From Actinomycetota bacterium (GTDB taxonomy: Bacteria; Actinomycetota; Actinomycetes; Actinomycetales; Cellulomonadaceae), in assembly GCA_018898235.1 (NCBI GenBank), contig JAHIJU010000059.1:1-15370 (forward strand): a stretch of DNA of 15,370 nt, given 5' to 3'. The position numbers and the translations under genes are program-made. The notes beneath the pieces were generated by a model. That model made no database searches and had not been told where the DNA came from. It was given only the letters and a program-made list of their open reading frames with translations. Shown one piece after another: positions 13,231 through 15,370 of the stretch; within the stretch, counting starts at the first letter, position 1; each line of letters starts with the position of its first letter.

Positions 13231-14322
13231 TCAGTCCAGCCCGAGCGCGCCGGCGATGGACACCACGTCGGCCGTCACCCGCTGCGGGCGGACCTCGACG
13301 CCGTCCGGGCCGCGCAGCGCCCACTGGGGGTCCTTGAGCCCGTGCCCGGTGACCGTGATCACGATGGTGGCCCCGGCCGGCACGCGGCCGGCCTCGGCGA
13401 GCATGAGCAGCCCCGCGACCCCGGCGGCCGAGGCCGGTTCGACGAACACGCCGACCTGGGCGGAGAGCACCTTGTGCGCAGCCAGGATCTGCTCATCGGT
13501 GACCGATTCAATGAGCCCGCCCGAGGCGTCCCGGGCCTGCTCGGCCTGCGCCCACGAGGCCGGGTTGCCGATCCGGATGGCGGTGGCGATGGTCTCCGGC
13601 TCGGTCACCGGGTGGCCGAGCACGATCGGCGCGGCACCCGCCGCCTGGAAGCCCCACATGGCCGGGGTCCGGGTCGAGACGGCGCCGTGCTCCGCCCCCG
13701 CGTCCAGGCCCGCGTACTCGCGGTAGCCCTTCCAGTACGCCGTGATGTTCCCGGCGTTGCCCACGGGCAGGATGTGGATGTCCGGCGCATCGCCCAGGGT
13801 GTCCACGATCTCGAACGCCGCGGTCTTCTGGCCCTGGATGCGGTCGGGGTTCACCGAGTTGACGAGCTCGACCGGGTACGCCTCGGCCAGCTTGCGGGCC
13901 GCGACCAGACAGTCGTCGAAGTTGCCGTCGACCTGCAGCAGCTTGGCGCCGTGCGCGACCGCCTGGGAGAGCTTGCCCATCGCGATCTTGCCGTCGGGCA
14001 CCAGGACGGCGCAGACCATGCCGGCGCGCGTCGCGTAGGCGGCCGCCGAGGCCGACGTGTTCCCGGTGGAGGCGCACACGACGGCCCTGGCACCGTGGTG
14101 GGCGGCGGCCGACATGGCGGTCGTCATACCGCGGTCCTTGAAGGACCCGGTCGGATTGGTGCCCTCGACCTTGACCCACACCTCGGCGCCGGTGGCGGCC
14201 GACAGCGCCGGGGCAGGCACCAGCGGGGTGCCGCCCTCGAGCAGCGTCACCGGGTGGGTCTGGACGTGCGCGGGCAGACGGTCGGCGTACTCGGCGATGA
14301 CGCCGCGCCACTGGTGGGCCAT
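13231..14322 (-). CDS. thrC: Threonine synthase
   Basis: A 363-residue fold-type II PLP enzyme that converts O-phosphohomoserine to threonine and phosphate. The Schiff-base lysine is K62 in GSFKDRG, followed by the STGNTSAS substrate loop and the phosphate-binding PVGNAGNIT. The length fits the short (class II, bacterial) threonine synthases. The ATG shares one base with the hom stop (TGATG on the minus strand), and GAGG sits seven bases upstream inside hom. The hom-thrC-thrB order is consistent with a single transcript for threonine synthesis. Confidence 0.97.
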   Translation of the reverse strand: MAHQWRGVIAEYADRLPAHVQTHPVTLLEGGTPLVPAPALSAATGAEVWVKVEGTNPTGSFKDRGMTTAMSAAAHHGARAVVCASTGNTSASAAAYATRAGMVCAVLVPDGKIAMGKLSQAVAHGAKLLQVDGNFDDCLVAARKLAEAYPVELVNSVNPDRIQGQKTAAFEIVDTLGDAPDIHILPVGNAGNITAYWKGYREYAGLDAGAEHGAVSTRTPAMWGFQAAGAAPIVLGHPVTEPETIATAIRIGNPASWAQAEQARDASGGLIESVTDEQILAAHKVLSAQVGVFVEPASAAGVAGLLMLAEAGRVPAGATIVITVTGHGLKDPQWALRGPDGVEVRPQRVTADVVSIAGALGLD

Positions 14323-15370
14323 CAGGCTCCCTCGACTCGCAGGACGGACACGACACGGTCGACGACGGGCAACGCCGCCAGGGCCTCGACCGTCGCCGCC
14401 CGCGCGGCCTCGGTGGCCGCGTGGGTGGAGATCACCAGGTGGGCGGGGCCGGCGCCGGTGGGCGTCTGGCGCACGGCCTCGATGGACACCCCGAGGTTGG
14501 CGAGCGCCGCGGCGACCTGGGCGAGCACCCCGGGCCGGTCGGCCACGTCGAGCCGCACCTGGAACCGGGACACCGCGGCCTCGGGCGCCAGCACCGGCAG
14601 CTCGGCGTAGAACGACTCGGCCGGTCCGCGGCCGCCGAGCACCCGGTGGCGGGCCACCGACACCAGATCGCCCAGCACGGCGGAGGCCGTCGGGACACCA
14701 CCGGCGCCCGGCCCGTAGAACATGAGCTGACCGGCGGCCTCGGCCTCGACGAAGACGGCGTTGAACGCCCCGCGCACCCCGGCGAGCGGGTGCTCGAGCG
14801 GGACGAGGGCGGGGTGCACCCGCACGCTGATGCCGCCCTCGAGCCGTTCGGCGACGGCGAGCAGCTTGATGACGTGCCCGGTGCGGGCGGCCCAGGCCAC
14901 GTCCTCGTCGGTGAGGCCGGTGATGCCCTCACGGGCGACGTCGTCGAGCGAGACGCGCGTGTGGAACGCGAGCGAGGCGAGGATCGCGGCCTTGGCCGCC
15001 GCGTCGAAACCCTCGACGTCGGCGGTCGGGTCGGCCTCGGCGTAACCCAGACGCTGGGCGTCCTTGACGGCCCGGTCCAGGTCGACGTCGTCGGAGGCCA
15101 TGGTGTCGAGCACGTAGTTCGTCGTGCCGTTGACGATGCCGAGCACCCGGCGCACGGTGTCCCCGGCCAGCGACTCACGCACCGCCCGGACCACCGGGAC
15201 TGCACCGGCGACGGCGGCCTCGAAGTACAGGTCGACCCCGGCGGCATCGGCCGCGGCGTACAGCGTGGGGCCGTCGGCGGCCAGCAGCGCCTTGTTGGCG
15301 GTGACCACGCTCGCACCGTGCGCGATGGCGGACAGCAGCAGGGTGCGCGCCGGTTCGACGCCGCCCATGA
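14322..15370 (-). CDS. hom: Homoserine dehydrogenase, C-terminal part (partial at window edge)
   Basis: The last 348 to 349 codons of hom are present; the N-terminal NAD(P)-binding fold lies outside. The ATG at 15368 is internal (it falls in the EVMGG-type segment of the family), not the start. The catalytic domain shows VTANKALLA, GIVNGTTNYVLDTM and ADVEGFDAAAK. Counting from that ATG, E111, D122 and K126 have the spacing of the yeast catalytic residues E208, D219 and K223. A GPGAGGVPTASA block follows, and a C-terminal ACT domain begins at about residue 269 (DVADRPGVLAQV). This ACT domain is typical of feedback-inhibited enzymes sensing threonine. The enzyme reduces aspartate semialdehyde to homoserine. 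Confidence 0.97.
   Translation of the reverse strand, partial: MGGVEPARTLLLSAIAHGASVVTANKALLAADGPTLYAAADAAGVDLYFEAAVAGAVPVVRAVRESLAGDTVRRVLGIVNGTTNYVLDTMASDDVDLDRAVKDAQRLGYAEADPTADVEGFDAAAKAAILASLAFHTRVSLDDVAREGITGLTDEDVAWAARTGHVIKLLAVAERLEGGISVRVHPALVPLEHPLAGVRGAFNAVFVEAEAAGQLMFYGPGAGGVPTASAVLGDLVSVARHRVLGGRGPAESFYAELPVLAPEAAVSRFQVRLDVADRPGVLAQVAAALANLGVSIEAVRQTPTGAGPAHLVISTHAATEAARAATVEALAALPVVDRVVSVLRVEGA

Noticed and set aside
12397..14610. A plus-strand open frame of 737 codons across thrB, thrC and the end of hom
   Set aside because: The three minus-strand genes are unmistakable, and the plus-strand translation is Gly/Arg/His-rich noise without a ribosome site.
1..15370. CRISPR arrays, tRNA or rRNA genes, insertion sequences and phage genes
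   Set aside because: I saw no regularly spaced repeats, no tRNA-like cloverleaf arms with the TTCGA-type loop, no rRNA signature and no transposase or integrase motifs. The space is filled by the genes listed.

Overview
The window comes from a very GC-rich actinobacterium. The base composition is strongly G+C, third codon positions are almost all G or C, and GTG starts are common. The right end carries hom-thrC-thrB and the left end carries the first codons of rho, all on the minus strand. This is the gene order hom-thrC-thrB-rho known in actinobacteria (in Mycobacterium tuberculosis it is Rv1294-Rv1297, contiguous). A Micrococcales relative such as a Cellulomonas-like genus fits, but the genus is a guess.

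Layout. 1-111 (minus): start of rho, cut by the window edge. 112-672: 561 bases without a convincing gene, holding the rho leader with its stem-loops and a putative promoter, and the leader of the first plus-strand gene with a pair of mutually exclusive hairpins. 673-5722 (plus): a drug/metabolite-type MFS transporter followed by two paralogous metal-dependent amidohydrolases of the amidohydrolase_3 (YtcJ/NfdA-like) group. 5723-5900: a gap with a hairpin, a putative promoter and two dyads. 5901-12268 (plus): a tightly coupled five-gene operon with four successive 4-base ATGA/GTGA overlaps. It encodes a Tat-type lipoprotein solute-binding protein, two Dpp/Opp-type permeases, a double ATPase and a C39-like papain-fold peptidase with a GNAT-like N-terminal part. 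12286-12311: a hairpin between the converging operons. 12313-15370 (minus): thrB, thrC and the C-terminal four fifths of hom.

The 12.2 kb between thrB and rho is therefore an accessory block set into a housekeeping operon on the opposite strand. It carries no integrase, transposase, tRNA or recognisable regulator gene. My reading, an inference, is one catabolic or scavenging unit. A peptide-like or N-acylated compound would be imported by the ABC system, cleaved in the cytoplasm by the C39-like enzyme and the two amidohydrolases, and the MFS protein would export a product or related toxic compound. The individual families are secure, but the substrate and the joint pathway are not known from sequence.
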